64,000 nucleotides of DNA, taken from an uncultured bacterium (GTDB taxonomy: Bacteria > Krumholzibacteriota > Krumholzibacteriia > LZORAL124-64-63). Numbering within the stretch: the stretch's first letter is position 1; each line of letters begins with the position of its first letter. The translations under genes and the position numbers were made by a program. The notes beneath the pieces are model-generated. The model had not been told where the DNA came from, did not search any database, and saw only the letters and a program-made list of their open reading frames with translations. Shown piece after piece: positions 26,351 through 35,217 of this stretch. The DNA lies in assembly GCA_937864225.1 (NCBI GenBank), contig CALMJK010000005.1, forward strand, positions 186,001 to 250,000, in the 5' to 3' direction.

Positions 26351-27593
26351 GCGACGCGAACTGGCCGCGCTGACTTGGCGGGAAAGCATCGAGCAGGCTT
26401 TCCAGACCATTCGCGGCCGCAAGATGCGCAGCGCCCTGCTGATCCTGGGCGTGGCGATCGGCGTGGCCACGCTGCTGGCAATCTTCACGATCGTCAGCGG
26501 TCTGAGCGAGCGTATCCGCAACGACATCGTGTCCGCCGGGCGTCCCTACCTGAACGTCGCGCGCTACGTGGGCGCCGGCGGCGAGGACATCGAGGCGCTG
26601 TTGCGGCGTCCGCAGATCCAGCCCGAGTGCATCGACGCCCTGAGCTCGGTGGAGGGCGTCGAGCGGGTCGACTACCTCATCAGCAACAACGATGGGACGG
26701 TGCTGCACTACGGGAAGGAGCGGACCAACTTCGTGCAGGTCTTCGGTTCTTCGGAGAACCTGGCGTACATGTTTTCCTTCACCCTGGAGGAAGGGCGCTA
26801 CTTCGCGCCCGCGGAGGTCGCGGCGCGCGCGCGGGTCTGCGTGCTGGGCGCCGGCCCCCGCAAGGATCTCTTCCCGCGCCAGGATCCGGTCGGCAAGACG
26901 CTGAACATCGAGGGGCGGCCCTATTTGATCGTGGGCGCGATGGAGGCTCGCAAACAGATCATCGGACAGTTCGGCGACAATTTCGTGAACGTCCCCTGGA
27001 CGAGCTTCGAGAAGGACTTCGCGCGCAAGGACTACGAGGACCGCAGCCTGCTCGCGACGGTGGCGGACGGCTGGGAGACGGAAGCCGTGCGCGCCGATGT
27101 CATCGGGGCGCTGCGCAAGGCGCGCTCCCTGGGCCCGGGCGAGGACAACGACTTCGAGGTGACCGCTTCCGAGACGTACGGCGAACTGGTGGACAAGATC
27201 ACGCAGGGCGTCGCGCTGGTGCTGATCGTGCTCTCCTCGATCGGTCTCATGGTCGGCGGCATCGGCGTCATGAACATCATGCTGATCTCCGTGACCGAAC
27301 GCACGCGCGAGATCGGCGTGCGCATGGCTATCGGCGCCCGCCGGCGGGACATGCTCGCGCAGGTGCTGATCGAGGCCGGCACGCTCACCGGCGTCGGCGG
27401 CGTGCTCGGGATCGGTCTGGGCTACCTGCTGTCGTGGGGCACGACGAAGTTCCTGCAGTTCCCGTTCGCCATCTCGCCTTGGGTGACGCTGGGAGCCGTC
27501 ATGTTCTCGATCACGATCGGCCTCGTCTTCGGCGTCTACCCCGCCAACCGGGCCGCGCGCATGGATCCCGTGGAAGCGCTGCGCTACGAATGA
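26343..27593 (+). CDS. ABC transporter permease, MacB/FtsX type (second of two)
   Basis: The 416 aa paralogue of the preceding gene has the same plan: an N-terminal helix (RKMRSALLILGVAIGVATLLAIF), a MacB_PCD domain, three C-terminal helices with NIMLISVTERTREIGVRMAIGA, and an end at MDPVEALRYE. The two permeases could form a heterodimer with the adaptor (inference). Neither has an ATPase domain and no MacB-type ATPase is in the operon, so the NBD must be encoded elsewhere. The start ATG lies inside the upstream gene. Confidence 0.9.
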   Translation: MSERRELAALTWRESIEQAFQTIRGRKMRSALLILGVAIGVATLLAIFTIVSGLSERIRNDIVSAGRPYLNVARYVGAGGEDIEALLRRPQIQPECIDALSSVEGVERVDYLISNNDGTVLHYGKERTNFVQVFGSSENLAYMFSFTLEEGRYFAPAEVAARARVCVLGAGPRKDLFPRQDPVGKTLNIEGRPYLIVGAMEARKQIIGQFGDNFVNVPWTSFEKDFARKDYEDRSLLATVADGWETEAVRADVIGALRKARSLGPGEDNDFEVTASETYGELVDKITQGVALVLIVLSSIGLMVGGIGVMNIMLISVTERTREIGVRMAIGARRRDMLAQVLIEAGTLTGVGGVLGIGLGYLLSWGTTKFLQFPFAISPWVTLGAVMFSITIGLVFGVYPANRAARMDPVEALRYE

Positions 27594-27658
27594 CCGCGCC
27601 TTGCCGCCAGGCCCCTCCGGCGGGCTCGCGTCTGGCCCGTCCCCGGCCTGATCCCTTC

Positions 27659-27687
27659 TTGACAGATTCCCGCACGAGGGGACAAAT
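27659..27687 (+). promoter_or_regulatory. Putative sigma70 promoter of hppA
   Basis: TTGACA (27659-27664), 17 bp, then ACAAAT (27682-27687). The -35 is perfect and the -10 weak. The leader to the ATG at 27779 would be about 85 nt. Nothing else is seen in 27594-27778. Confidence 0.5.
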
Positions 27688-27778
27688 AGACGGCGGTTCT
27701 GCCGATCCTTTCACGTTGCGGCCGGGCGCCCTGCAACCGGGCCCCCGGTCATTCCGCTCAGGCGAGAGAGGGGTCATC

Positions 27779-30259
27779 ATGCGCGTTTTCCCTGCCCGGG
27801 ACCTTGGTAGGCCGCGCGTTGCGCCGCGGCGGTTGCCGGCGAGCGCTGCCGTTCTCGCGGTCGCGGCCGTCGTCCTGGCCGCGCCCGTGGCGCTGGCCCA
27901 GCATGGAGTCGGCGACCCGGCGGTGCGTCACGCGGGCGGCGAGGCCAACCTCGTGTTGCCCGAGCTGACGCACGGGCGCGGCCTGCTGACGGCTGGCCTC
28001 GCCGTTTGCGCGCTGGGGTTGCTGTTCGGCCTGGGAATGATGCGACGCGTGAAGCGGATGCCGGTGCACGGATCGATGGCGGAGATTTCGTCGCTGATCT
28101 ACGAGACATGCAAGACATACCTTCTTCAGCAAGGCAAATTGCTGCTCGTCCTGGAATTGTTCATCGCCGCGATCATCCTGCTCTACTTCGCCGTCCTGCT
28201 CAACTTCGCGACCATCAAGGTCATCATCATCCTCCTGTTCAGCTTGATCGGCATCGGAGGCAGTTACGGCGTGGCGTGGTTCGGCATTCGCATCAACACT
28301 TACGCGAACTCCCGCACCGCCTTCGCCAGTCTCAGGGGCCGTCCTTTCCCGATCATGGACATCCCGCTGAAAGCTGGCATGAGCATCGGCATGATGCTGA
28401 TCAGCGTCGAGCTGTTGATGATGCTCATGATCCTGCTCTTCATTCCGGGCGATTACGCCGGGCCTTGTTTCATCGGCTTCGCGATCGGCGAATCGCTCGG
28501 CGCCGCCGCGCTGCGCATCGCGGGCGGCATCTTCACGAAGATCGCCGACATCGGTTCCGATCTCATGAAGATTATCTTCAACATCAAAGAGGACGATGCC
28601 CGCAATCCTGGCGTGATCGCCGATTGCGCCGGCGACAACGCCGGCGACTCGGTCGGGCCGAGCGCCGACGGCTTCGAAACCTACGGCGTGACCGGAGTGG
28701 CGCTGATCACTTTCATCATGCTGGCCGTGCCGCAGGCCGCGACGCAGGTTTCGCTGCTGGTCTGGATCTTCATGATGCGCGTCCTGATGATCCTCACCTC
28801 GGGCTTTTCCTACCTGATCAACCATCTGGCCGCGAAGGCGCGCTTCGGCGGCGCGGCGAAAATGGACTTCGAGGCCCCGCTGACCTCGTTGGTCTGGTTG
28901 ACTTCGATCGTTTCGGTCGCCGTCACGTACGGCGCCTCCTGGGCCCTGATCCGGGACCTGGGCGACGGCACGATGTGGTGGAAACTGGCCACGATCATCA
29001 CGTGCGGCACGCTGGCGGGCGCCATCATTCCCGAGTTCGTGAAGGTCTTCACGTCCACGAATTCGCGCCACGTGCGCGAGATCGTCACGTCGTCGCGCGA
29101 GGGAGGCGCTTCGCTGACCGTGCTGTCCGGCTTCGTGGCGGGCAACTTCAGCGCCTATTGGCTCGGCCTTGCGATCACAGGCCTGATGGGTGTCGCCTAC
29201 GGCGTGAGCACGACGTTCGTGGAGGGCGCCGGCGCGCTCATGCAGGCGCCGGCCGTCTTTGCCTTCGGTCTCGTCGCGTTCGGTTTCCTCGGCATGGGGC
29301 CGGTCACGATCGCCGTGGATTCCTACGGCCCCGTGACCGACAACGCCCAGTCGGTTTTCGAGCTCTCCGTGATCGAGAGCATTCCGGGCGTGGCGGCGGA
29401 GCTCAAGCGCGACCACGGATTCGACGTCGATTTCAAGCGTGCCAAGGAGCTGCTCGAGGAGAACGATGGCGCGGGCAACACTTTCAAGGCCACGGCCAAA
29501 CCGGTGTTGATCGGCACGGCCGTCGTGGGCGCCACGACGATGATCTTCTCGATCATCGTCGCGCTCACCCACGGCCTGACCGCCAACCTCGATAAGCTTT
29601 CGCTCCTGCACCCGCCGTTCCTGCTCGGCATGCTGTGCGGCGGCGCGGTGATCTACTGGTTCACGGGCGCCTCCACGCAAGCCGTCACCACGGGCGCCTA
29701 CCGCGCCGTGGAGTTCATCAAGAAGAACATCCGCCTCGATGGCGTCCAGAAGGCCTCGGTCTCGGACAGCAAGAAGGTCGTGCAGATCTGCACGCAGTAC
29801 GCGCAAAAGGGCATGTTCAACATCTTCTTGGCCGTCTTCTTCACGACCCTGGCGTTCTCGTTCTTCGAGCCGTACTTCTTTGTCGGCTATCTCATCGCCA
29901 TCGCGATGTTCGGCCTGTTCCAGGCGATCTTCATGGCCAACGCCGGCGGCGCTTGGGACAACGCCAAGAAGGTCGTCGAGACCGAGCTCAAGGAGAAGGG
30001 TACGCCGCTGCACGCAGCCACGGTCGTGGGCGACACGGTGGGCGATCCGTTCAAGGACACATCGTCGGTGGCGCTCAACCCCATCATCAAGTTCACGACG
30101 CTCTTCGGTCTGTTGGCTGTGGAACTGGCGGTGGCCATGTCCCAGCAGCGACCAGGCCTCGTGAAGCTGCTTTCCGCCGCGTTCTTCGTGGTTTCGGTGG
30201 TCTTTGTCTGGCGCTCGTTCTACGCGATGCGCATCAAGACGGAGGACGCCCAGGACTGA
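27779..30259 (+). CDS. hppA: Membrane-bound proton-translocating pyrophosphatase (H+-PPase)
   Basis: The 826 aa protein has a signal-peptide-like head (ending PVALAQHG) and about 16 membrane helices. Pyrophosphate-site blocks are visible: EDDARNPGVIADCAGDNAGDSVGPSADGF-type region, DSYGPVTDNAQSV and GDTVGDPFKDTSSVALNP. It pumps H+ (or Na+) out of the cytoplasm using PPi. In the GNTxxA block the residue corresponding to Ala460 of K+-dependent enzymes is Lys (GAGNTFKAT), which points to the K+-independent class. Some near-invariant positions differ (GPSADGF instead of GMAADLF). It is longer than the usual 660-770 aa, partly because of the cleavable head. The ATG at 27779 has a GAGAGAGGGG site. 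Confidence 0.95.
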   Translation: MRVFPARDLGRPRVAPRRLPASAAVLAVAAVVLAAPVALAQHGVGDPAVRHAGGEANLVLPELTHGRGLLTAGLAVCALGLLFGLGMMRRVKRMPVHGSMAEISSLIYETCKTYLLQQGKLLLVLELFIAAIILLYFAVLLNFATIKVIIILLFSLIGIGGSYGVAWFGIRINTYANSRTAFASLRGRPFPIMDIPLKAGMSIGMMLISVELLMMLMILLFIPGDYAGPCFIGFAIGESLGAAALRIAGGIFTKIADIGSDLMKIIFNIKEDDARNPGVIADCAGDNAGDSVGPSADGFETYGVTGVALITFIMLAVPQAATQVSLLVWIFMMRVLMILTSGFSYLINHLAAKARFGGAAKMDFEAPLTSLVWLTSIVSVAVTYGASWALIRDLGDGTMWWKLATIITCGTLAGAIIPEFVKVFTSTNSRHVREIVTSSREGGASLTVLSGFVAGNFSAYWLGLAITGLMGVAYGVSTTFVEGAGALMQAPAVFAFGLVAFGFLGMGPVTIAVDSYGPVTDNAQSVFELSVIESIPGVAAELKRDHGFDVDFKRAKELLEENDGAGNTFKATAKPVLIGTAVVGATTMIFSIIVALTHGLTANLDKLSLLHPPFLLGMLCGGAVIYWFTGASTQAVTTGAYRAVEFIKKNIRLDGVQKASVSDSKKVVQICTQYAQKGMFNIFLAVFFTTLAFSFFEPYFFVGYLIAIAMFGLFQAIFMANAGGAWDNAKKVVETELKEKGTPLHAATVVGDTVGDPFKDTSSVALNPIIKFTTLFGLLAVELAVAMSQQRPGLVKLLSAAFFVVSVVFVWRSFYAMRIKTEDAQD

Positions 30260-30281
30260 GCGCGGGAAGGTCGGGCGCAAG

Positions 30282-30315
30282 ACCGAGAACAGGGGGCCGG
30301 CCCCCTGTTCTCGGT
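30282..30315. terminator. 34-bp perfect palindrome between convergent genes
   Basis: ACCGAGAACAGGGGGCC (30282-30298) is followed directly by its exact complement (30299-30315). It lies between the hppA stop (30259) and the stop of the minus-strand gene (30344), so it can act as a terminator in both directions. There are no T-runs; the core is GC-only. Confidence 0.7.
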
Positions 30316-30343
30316 TCAATGGTCCCGGCGTTGGGGGAAAATC

Positions 30344-31975
30344 TCAGCGTACCAATGTCACGGCTCGGCTGGCGGCCCGGCCGTCCACGCTCAAGCGCAA
30401 TTCGTAGACGCCGCTGGGAAGCGGCCGGCCGCCGTCATCGGCCCCGTCCCACACGACTCGATCTTGGCTTTGCACCTGCCGGGCCGCCAACAGGGTGCGC
30501 ACGCGCCTGCCGCGCGCGTCGTACACGGACAACGTGGCCAGCCCGGTCGCCGGGAGCCCGATTCCCACGTTCACGCGCGGGTTGGCGGGGTTGGGCCAGG
30601 CGTCCAACTGCGCGCAGGCGATGAATCGACGGTTCTGCGCCGTCTGCGGGGTGTCCGATGCCCGCAACCAGTGCACGACAAGCTCGCGGCCGTTCTCGCC
30701 GGTGGTCGGATCGCCGTCGCGATCAAAGGCGGCGCCGCTGTAGAGCTGGACCACTTTCGCCGCGTTCTGCCGCAGGTCTTGCAGATCCGTGCCCATGACC
30801 ATCGCGAGGCGGTAGAAGAGCGTCTCGCCGGGCGCCAGGAACGCGAAAGGTCCGCTGGCGATCAGGACTCGGTAGTCGCCAGGGATGCAATGATCGGGAT
30901 CCTTGGCGCCTGCCGACAACAGCGCGTAGCGCTCCGTGTCGTTGGTGGGATCGCCTCCCAGCTCGAAGGGCATCAACGCGTTCATGATCTGGATGCTCGC
31001 GTTCCCCGCCGCCGCCGGCGCCGCGAGCCCCGCGGAATCGGTCGGGTGATCCAGCACCACGAAGCCCAAATATCCAGGCGCCGCGCCGCCGTCCCCGTCC
31101 GCGTCGCGCATGTACGCCAGGCTCACCGGCCAGACGCGCTGGTCGGTGCCGGTGACGAAACCCTCCCAGGAGCCGGCGAGGTCGTCGAGGGCGATGTCGG
31201 TCCCGTCTCGCAGGCCGACGTCGCAGTCCGCGAAGAAGCCCAGGTAAACCTGCTCGAGCTCGCGCGAACCGCCGTTGCGGATCGTGAAATCGAGGCCGAT
31301 GGCGTCGCCGAGGTATGGGTCGGACCACTGATAGGACTGCTGGACGATCTCCAGGCCGAGGGGTTCGTGGTTCGGCAGCGGCACGGTCACCGTGTCCGCG
31401 TACTCGCAACGGAAATATTGTTCGCTGACGGCGGCGAAATCTTCGTCGATCAAGCCGTCGCCGTCGTCGTCGCGCCCGTTGAGCGGGTCCTCGTCCTCCA
31501 GTCCGTCCGCGTCGTCATCCGGCAGCGTCTCGGGGTAACGGTGGCCGCCGGCCGCGCCCATGGCGCTCCGGTAGAGAGTGTCGAGCGGATGGTCCGTCGG
31601 ACGCAGTTCGGCCTCGTACTGGCCGGTGCTGACCAACCTTTGACCGAGCGACACGGCGCCCACCCACAAGCCGGCGCCCCAGAGGTAGTCGGCGGCCCCG
31701 GGCTGCGGCCACTGGCACGAGGGGGCATCGCTAAACGTCGAGGGCATGGAAGGCCTCGAACCGATCAGGCCCCAGTTCGTCACGTTGCAGGCGAGGCGGC
31801 CCACGTCGTGCACGAACGAGCCGTCGACGACCATGACCTTTTCCGGGGCGGCCGTGCCGGTCGCGGCATCGAGCGCCGCCGCCGGCGCCGGGTTGAGCAG
31901 CAGAGCCGGCGCCAGGGCGGCCAGAGCCCAAACAGCCGAGGACGCCCAGCCGTGGCGAGCGCATTGCCTTAGCAT
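30344..31975 (-). CDS. Exported protein with Ca-binding Asp repeats and FlgD-like C-terminal sorting domain
   Basis: The 543 aa protein has a signal peptide (ending APAAALDA), an acidic insertion with Asp-rich Ca2+-binding repeats (DDDADGLEDEDPLNGRDDD and following, residues about 152-178), a beta-rich middle and a C-terminal FlgD-like Ig domain (ARGRRVRTLL...WDGADDGGRPLPSGVYELRL). The same end module closes the subtilase at 1-3117. The body matches no enzyme I know. ATG 31975 has AAAGGAG 8 nt upstream. It is a single gene on this strand, separated from the next minus-strand gene by a promoter. The surface or secreted location is inferred from the domain. Confidence 0.85.
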   Translation of the reverse strand: MLRQCARHGWASSAVWALAALAPALLLNPAPAAALDAATGTAAPEKVMVVDGSFVHDVGRLACNVTNWGLIGSRPSMPSTFSDAPSCQWPQPGAADYLWGAGLWVGAVSLGQRLVSTGQYEAELRPTDHPLDTLYRSAMGAAGGHRYPETLPDDDADGLEDEDPLNGRDDDGDGLIDEDFAAVSEQYFRCEYADTVTVPLPNHEPLGLEIVQQSYQWSDPYLGDAIGLDFTIRNGGSRELEQVYLGFFADCDVGLRDGTDIALDDLAGSWEGFVTGTDQRVWPVSLAYMRDADGDGGAAPGYLGFVVLDHPTDSAGLAAPAAAGNASIQIMNALMPFELGGDPTNDTERYALLSAGAKDPDHCIPGDYRVLIASGPFAFLAPGETLFYRLAMVMGTDLQDLRQNAAKVVQLYSGAAFDRDGDPTTGENGRELVVHWLRASDTPQTAQNRRFIACAQLDAWPNPANPRVNVGIGLPATGLATLSVYDARGRRVRTLLAARQVQSQDRVVWDGADDGGRPLPSGVYELRLSVDGRAASRAVTLVR

Positions 31976-32051
31976 GATCCGCTCCTTTCCTCACCCGCCA
32001 TCGACGCTGCAAGGTGAAAGGGCCGGGCGGTCGATGAGCGGGCGTTACATG

Positions 32052-32081
32052 AGCTTAAGGACAGCGCGCGTCTGCTGTCAA
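32052..32081 (-). promoter_or_regulatory. Sigma70 promoter of the FlgD-domain exported protein
   Basis: TTGACA (minus strand 32081-32076), an 18-bp spacer, then TAAGCT (32057-32052). The -35 is perfect and the -10 weak. The leader to the ATG at 31975 is about 70 nt. Confidence 0.5.
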
Positions 32082-32098
32082 ACGCCGGCGGACGAGCG

Positions 32099-32917
32099 TC
32101 AGACCTCTATCCGGAAGATGACCTTCACGGCCAGCGCTCCGGTCAGCGAGAAGACGCAGAATGCGGCGAGCCAAGACAGGCGCAGGCCGCCGTAGCGGGT
32201 CTGGCGGCTGGGCGCGGTCACCGCAAGGCTGGCCACGACGGACTCGCGCGGCAGCGGCCGCTCGCCGGGATTGAATAGAGCCGCGCGCAGGGAAGCCCTC
32301 TTTCGGACGACCGCCAAACGCGGCAGGCCGCCGTCCGCTTCCAGGCGCTTGGTCCACGCGTTTCCCGCGGCGTCCCGCACGGTCAGTTCGTGGCGACCGG
32401 CCTCCCGCACTCGCACCCGCCACATCGCCGTCAAGGCCTCGCGATCGCGCACGGGCGGCGTCTCGATCGCCACACCGGGCGAGGCGGCCAGCGCCAGGGT
32501 CTCGAGCACCGGCGCCTGTCCGGGCGCCACGCGCGCCGTCACGACAGCCCACTCGCCGCAGCTCAGCGGCCGGCGCGCGAAGCGCGCCTCGAACTGCGGC
32601 AGGATCAGCAGCGCCGGGATGGTCAGCGCGACGAGCGCGGGCAGCGTCAGCCAGAGGAAGCGGAGATTCGCGACGGCGAGGTCGCGCTGGATCCTCAACA
32701 TGACGCCGAGATCGTCCCTGAACAGGCCCAATTCGTAGACGAGCCCCGTCAATCGTCGTCGCGCCTCGGCCAGCTTCTGCTGTCGCGTCGTGACCTTGAA
32801 CAACAGCATCAGGCCGGCGCCGCAGAGGCTGGACAGCAAGGCCATCGCCCACGCCGCGGCGCCGCCGAAGGGCGCCGTCAGCAGGTCGAACAGCCGATTC
32901 ATCGCGTCCGCGATCAC
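32099..32917 (-). CDS. Inner-membrane protein resembling the DUF106/EMC3 (Oxa1-like) topology
   Basis: About 272 aa. There is an N-terminal membrane helix (about 20-40), a basic cytosolic helical hairpin (RQQKLAEARRRLTGLVYELGL...), a second long helix (about 92-112), a beta-rich extracytoplasmic domain and a final helix near 250-268. Helix, cytosolic coiled coil, helix is the layout of DUF106/Oxa1-superfamily proteins, but the extra beta domain is not typical, so the assignment is tentative. The GTG at 32917 has GGAG 7 nt upstream; GTG 32923 or ATG 32902 are alternatives. It is the last gene of the operon that starts with two phosphatase-superfamily proteins. Confidence 0.6.
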   Translation of the reverse strand: MIADAMNRLFDLLTAPFGGAAAWAMALLSSLCGAGLMLLFKVTTRQQKLAEARRRLTGLVYELGLFRDDLGVMLRIQRDLAVANLRFLWLTLPALVALTIPALLILPQFEARFARRPLSCGEWAVVTARVAPGQAPVLETLALAASPGVAIETPPVRDREALTAMWRVRVREAGRHELTVRDAAGNAWTKRLEADGGLPRLAVVRKRASLRAALFNPGERPLPRESVVASLAVTAPSRQTRYGGLRLSWLAAFCVFSLTGALAVKVIFRIEV

Positions 32918-32941
32918 GCCCACGCTCCGTGGCCTCCGGTC

Positions 32942-33136
32942 TCAAGAAATGTAGCCGAGCCCCTGCATCCGCTTGCGGATCTCTTCCGCCGAGTCGCCTC
33001 CCTGCTCGAACTTGGCGATCTCCCGCTCGAGGACGTGGTGCACGAACTCCTCGACGGAGGCGTAGCCCGCGAGCGCGGCGTATTTTTTCGCCTTGAGCAG
33101 CAGGTCCTTGTCGATGGCAATCCTCGACCCGAACAT
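32942..33136 (-). CDS. Small ribbon-helix-helix-like protein
   Basis: The 64 aa protein has a short strand with basic start (MFGSRIAIDKDLLLKAKKYA), two helices (ASVEEFVHHVLEREIAKFEQ) and a tail. This resembles ribbon-helix-helix DNA-binding proteins or antitoxins, but no toxin gene is next to it. ATG 33136 shares its last base position with the TGA of the upstream phosphatase-like gene, so synthesis is coupled. It could regulate its own operon (inference). Confidence 0.75.
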   Translation of the reverse strand: MFGSRIAIDKDLLLKAKKYAALAGYASVEEFVHHVLEREIAKFEQGGDSAEEIRKRMQGLGYIS

Positions 33137-35217
33137 CAGCGCTCTCCCTTCGCGACGAATGCGTTGCGACCCTTCATCTCCGGCGGCGCCCTCAGGCCGA
33201 ACAGCTCGAGCAACGTGGGCGCCAGGTCCAGGAGCTCGGGATCGTCCAGGACGATGGGTCGGTTGGCGGCCAGGATCCCGGGCACCTCGTCCGCCGCCAT
33301 GCAGTGGTCGCCGCTCCACTTCAACAGGTTGTCGTCGAAGATCTCGGCCGGGAGCTCGCCCAGCGCCGACTCGTCCGAGCCCCGATAGCCGCGGTGGTAG
33401 CCCAGGATGATGTCGGGCGCCTGCTCCGCGTACGGCCCGCTGTAGATGCGATCGGCGCGGTATGCGTGCTTGATCGCCGGCGCGCCCGTGGCCGGATCGG
33501 TCACCGCCTGGAGCTTAGTCACCAATTCTTCCAACAACGCTTCACGCGCGGTCGGCGGCACGGCGCCGCGCTTCTCGCGGCCGAGCAGATTGACGTACAG
33601 CCCGTTGATGCCCAAGGCATAGGCTTGCGTGGCCGCCCAGTCCACGCCGGCCAGGAAACCGACCTCCGCGGGCTTCACGCCCGGCCGCAATTTCAGGTAG
33701 CCGTTCTGCCAAAGCCAGGTGTTCGCGTGGAAATCGCGGTTGTACGGCGCGAAACCGTGATCGGACATCACCACGATCAGCGTGTTCCCGTCATCGACGG
33801 CCGCGACCGCCTCGCCCAGCGCACGGTCGCAGTTCGCGTAGATCTCGCGGATGCGGCCCGCGTAACGTGCCGCGCCTTCGTGCGAAGGCGACGAGCCGTC
33901 GATCGCGCGCCAGAACATGTGGCTGCTCTGGTCTGGCGTGTTGAAGTAGAAGAAGAGGAATCCTCTGTCCAGAGCCTGGAAGCGCCGGAGTTCGTGGCGG
34001 AACTGCGCCATGTGCTCGTCGAAGATCAGCTTGGCCTGCGCGATGTAGTCGTCGTCTCCAAGCACGCCCGCCTCGAGCGCCTTCGTGTCCTCGGGCAGTC
34101 CCTGCGTGTAAAAGAGACCCGTCGCGGCCGCGAGTTCGCGGCAATAGAGGGGCGGCGTGCTGATCGGCATGGCCGGAGCCCGCGGATCGAGTTGGATGGG
34201 CGTGATGTACAGGCGCAGGGACGGGCGGGTCTCCATCAGGTAGAGACGGCAGATGCCGGTCACTTCCGCCTTGCCGGCCGCCAGTGGCGTGTGCCGCAGC
34301 CACGACAGGAGGGGGAAGCGCAGCGTGATCCAATCGCTCCACTCACCGACTCGCAGCACGACCTTCTCGCCGGCGATGTCGAAGGCGGCCGCGCTGTGGA
34401 CGGGATCGATGACGCCCGAGACGGAGACGATCGTTTCCGGCTCGCCCTCGCGGTACACGTTCGGCGGCCCGGGAATCTCCGCCCGGAAGCGGCCGCGGTC
34501 GAGGTTCACGGCCACGACGCGGCCGCCCGCGAGGTCGATGTCCTGCGGCGGATCGTCGGTCACGTAGGTGAAAACGCCGTAGGTGCCCAGGATGTCGGGG
34601 GTGCCCATGCCGGAAAGGCTGCGAGCTTCGCACTCGACCGGCGGGAAATTGGACGGGATCTTGAAGATCGTCGCGTCCACGCCCGCGTCGGCCAGGATCT
34701 CCCAGAACGCCGCGCCGTGGCGCAGCAGCTTCACGCTGGCGGCGTCGCGGGGGAATTTCCACGACCCGAGTTTGAAGAACCGCGTGGGAGGCTTGGCCTC
34801 GGACGTGGAAAGATAGGGGATCAGCGTCGCCGGATCGCGGTGGATGAAATCGAAGATGCCGTGTCCGCCCGGATTCTGCCCGGTGATGAAGTTCGCCCAC
34901 GCGACGGGCGACTGCGGCGGCACCGATGTGCCGAGGCGCCGCAATCCGCCGCGCGCGATCAGGGAGTCGAAATGGGGCATGATTCCCTCGGCGCGGTAGC
35001 GTCCGAGCAGTTCGGGATCCATGCCATCGAATCCGATGACGAGGACGCGCGCGGGCGCGCCGGGCGGCGCAGCGGCAAGGCCCGCCGGGGCGGCGAGCAG
35101 CAGGGCGGCGGCGCCGGCCACGGCGATTCTCAGGAAGCCGCGCCGCGTGAAGGCGCGACCGCCCAGCGAGGGTCCGCGGGGACGGGGCGTCCGGGTGGTG
35201 GCGGAAGGCTTCGTCAT
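33136..35217 (-). CDS. Tat-exported alkaline-phosphatase-superfamily protein (type I phosphodiesterase/NPP-like), paralogue A
   Basis: The 693 aa protein has a twin-arginine signal (FTRRGFLRIAVAGAAALLLAAPAG). The phosphodiesterase/nucleotide pyrophosphatase core has metal and nucleophile motifs VLVIGFDGMDPELL, SPVAWANFITGQNPGGHGIFDF, NTPDQSSHMFWR, VVMSDHGFAPYNRDFHANTWLW and WSGDHCM. Family members hydrolyse phosphodiester or phosphoryl groups on nucleotides or lipids and some transfer phospho-groups to cell-surface sugars. The substrate is unknown. ATG 35217 overlaps the stop of the upstream paralogue (ATGA), and the stop touches the next start. An NPP-type periplasmic enzyme next to a membrane protein suggests an envelope function. 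Confidence 0.88.
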   Translation of the reverse strand: MTKPSATTRTPRPRGPSLGGRAFTRRGFLRIAVAGAAALLLAAPAGLAAAPPGAPARVLVIGFDGMDPELLGRYRAEGIMPHFDSLIARGGLRRLGTSVPPQSPVAWANFITGQNPGGHGIFDFIHRDPATLIPYLSTSEAKPPTRFFKLGSWKFPRDAASVKLLRHGAAFWEILADAGVDATIFKIPSNFPPVECEARSLSGMGTPDILGTYGVFTYVTDDPPQDIDLAGGRVVAVNLDRGRFRAEIPGPPNVYREGEPETIVSVSGVIDPVHSAAAFDIAGEKVVLRVGEWSDWITLRFPLLSWLRHTPLAAGKAEVTGICRLYLMETRPSLRLYITPIQLDPRAPAMPISTPPLYCRELAAATGLFYTQGLPEDTKALEAGVLGDDDYIAQAKLIFDEHMAQFRHELRRFQALDRGFLFFYFNTPDQSSHMFWRAIDGSSPSHEGAARYAGRIREIYANCDRALGEAVAAVDDGNTLIVVMSDHGFAPYNRDFHANTWLWQNGYLKLRPGVKPAEVGFLAGVDWAATQAYALGINGLYVNLLGREKRGAVPPTAREALLEELVTKLQAVTDPATGAPAIKHAYRADRIYSGPYAEQAPDIILGYHRGYRGSDESALGELPAEIFDDNLLKWSGDHCMAADEVPGILAANRPIVLDDPELLDLAPTLLELFGLRAPPEMKGRNAFVAKGER

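Noticed and set aside
26375-27778. 1294-codon reading that joins the second permease region to hppA
   Set aside because: Upstream of 27779 it is out of frame with the real permease (MacB signature in the other frame). Only the part from ATG 27779 is a real protein.
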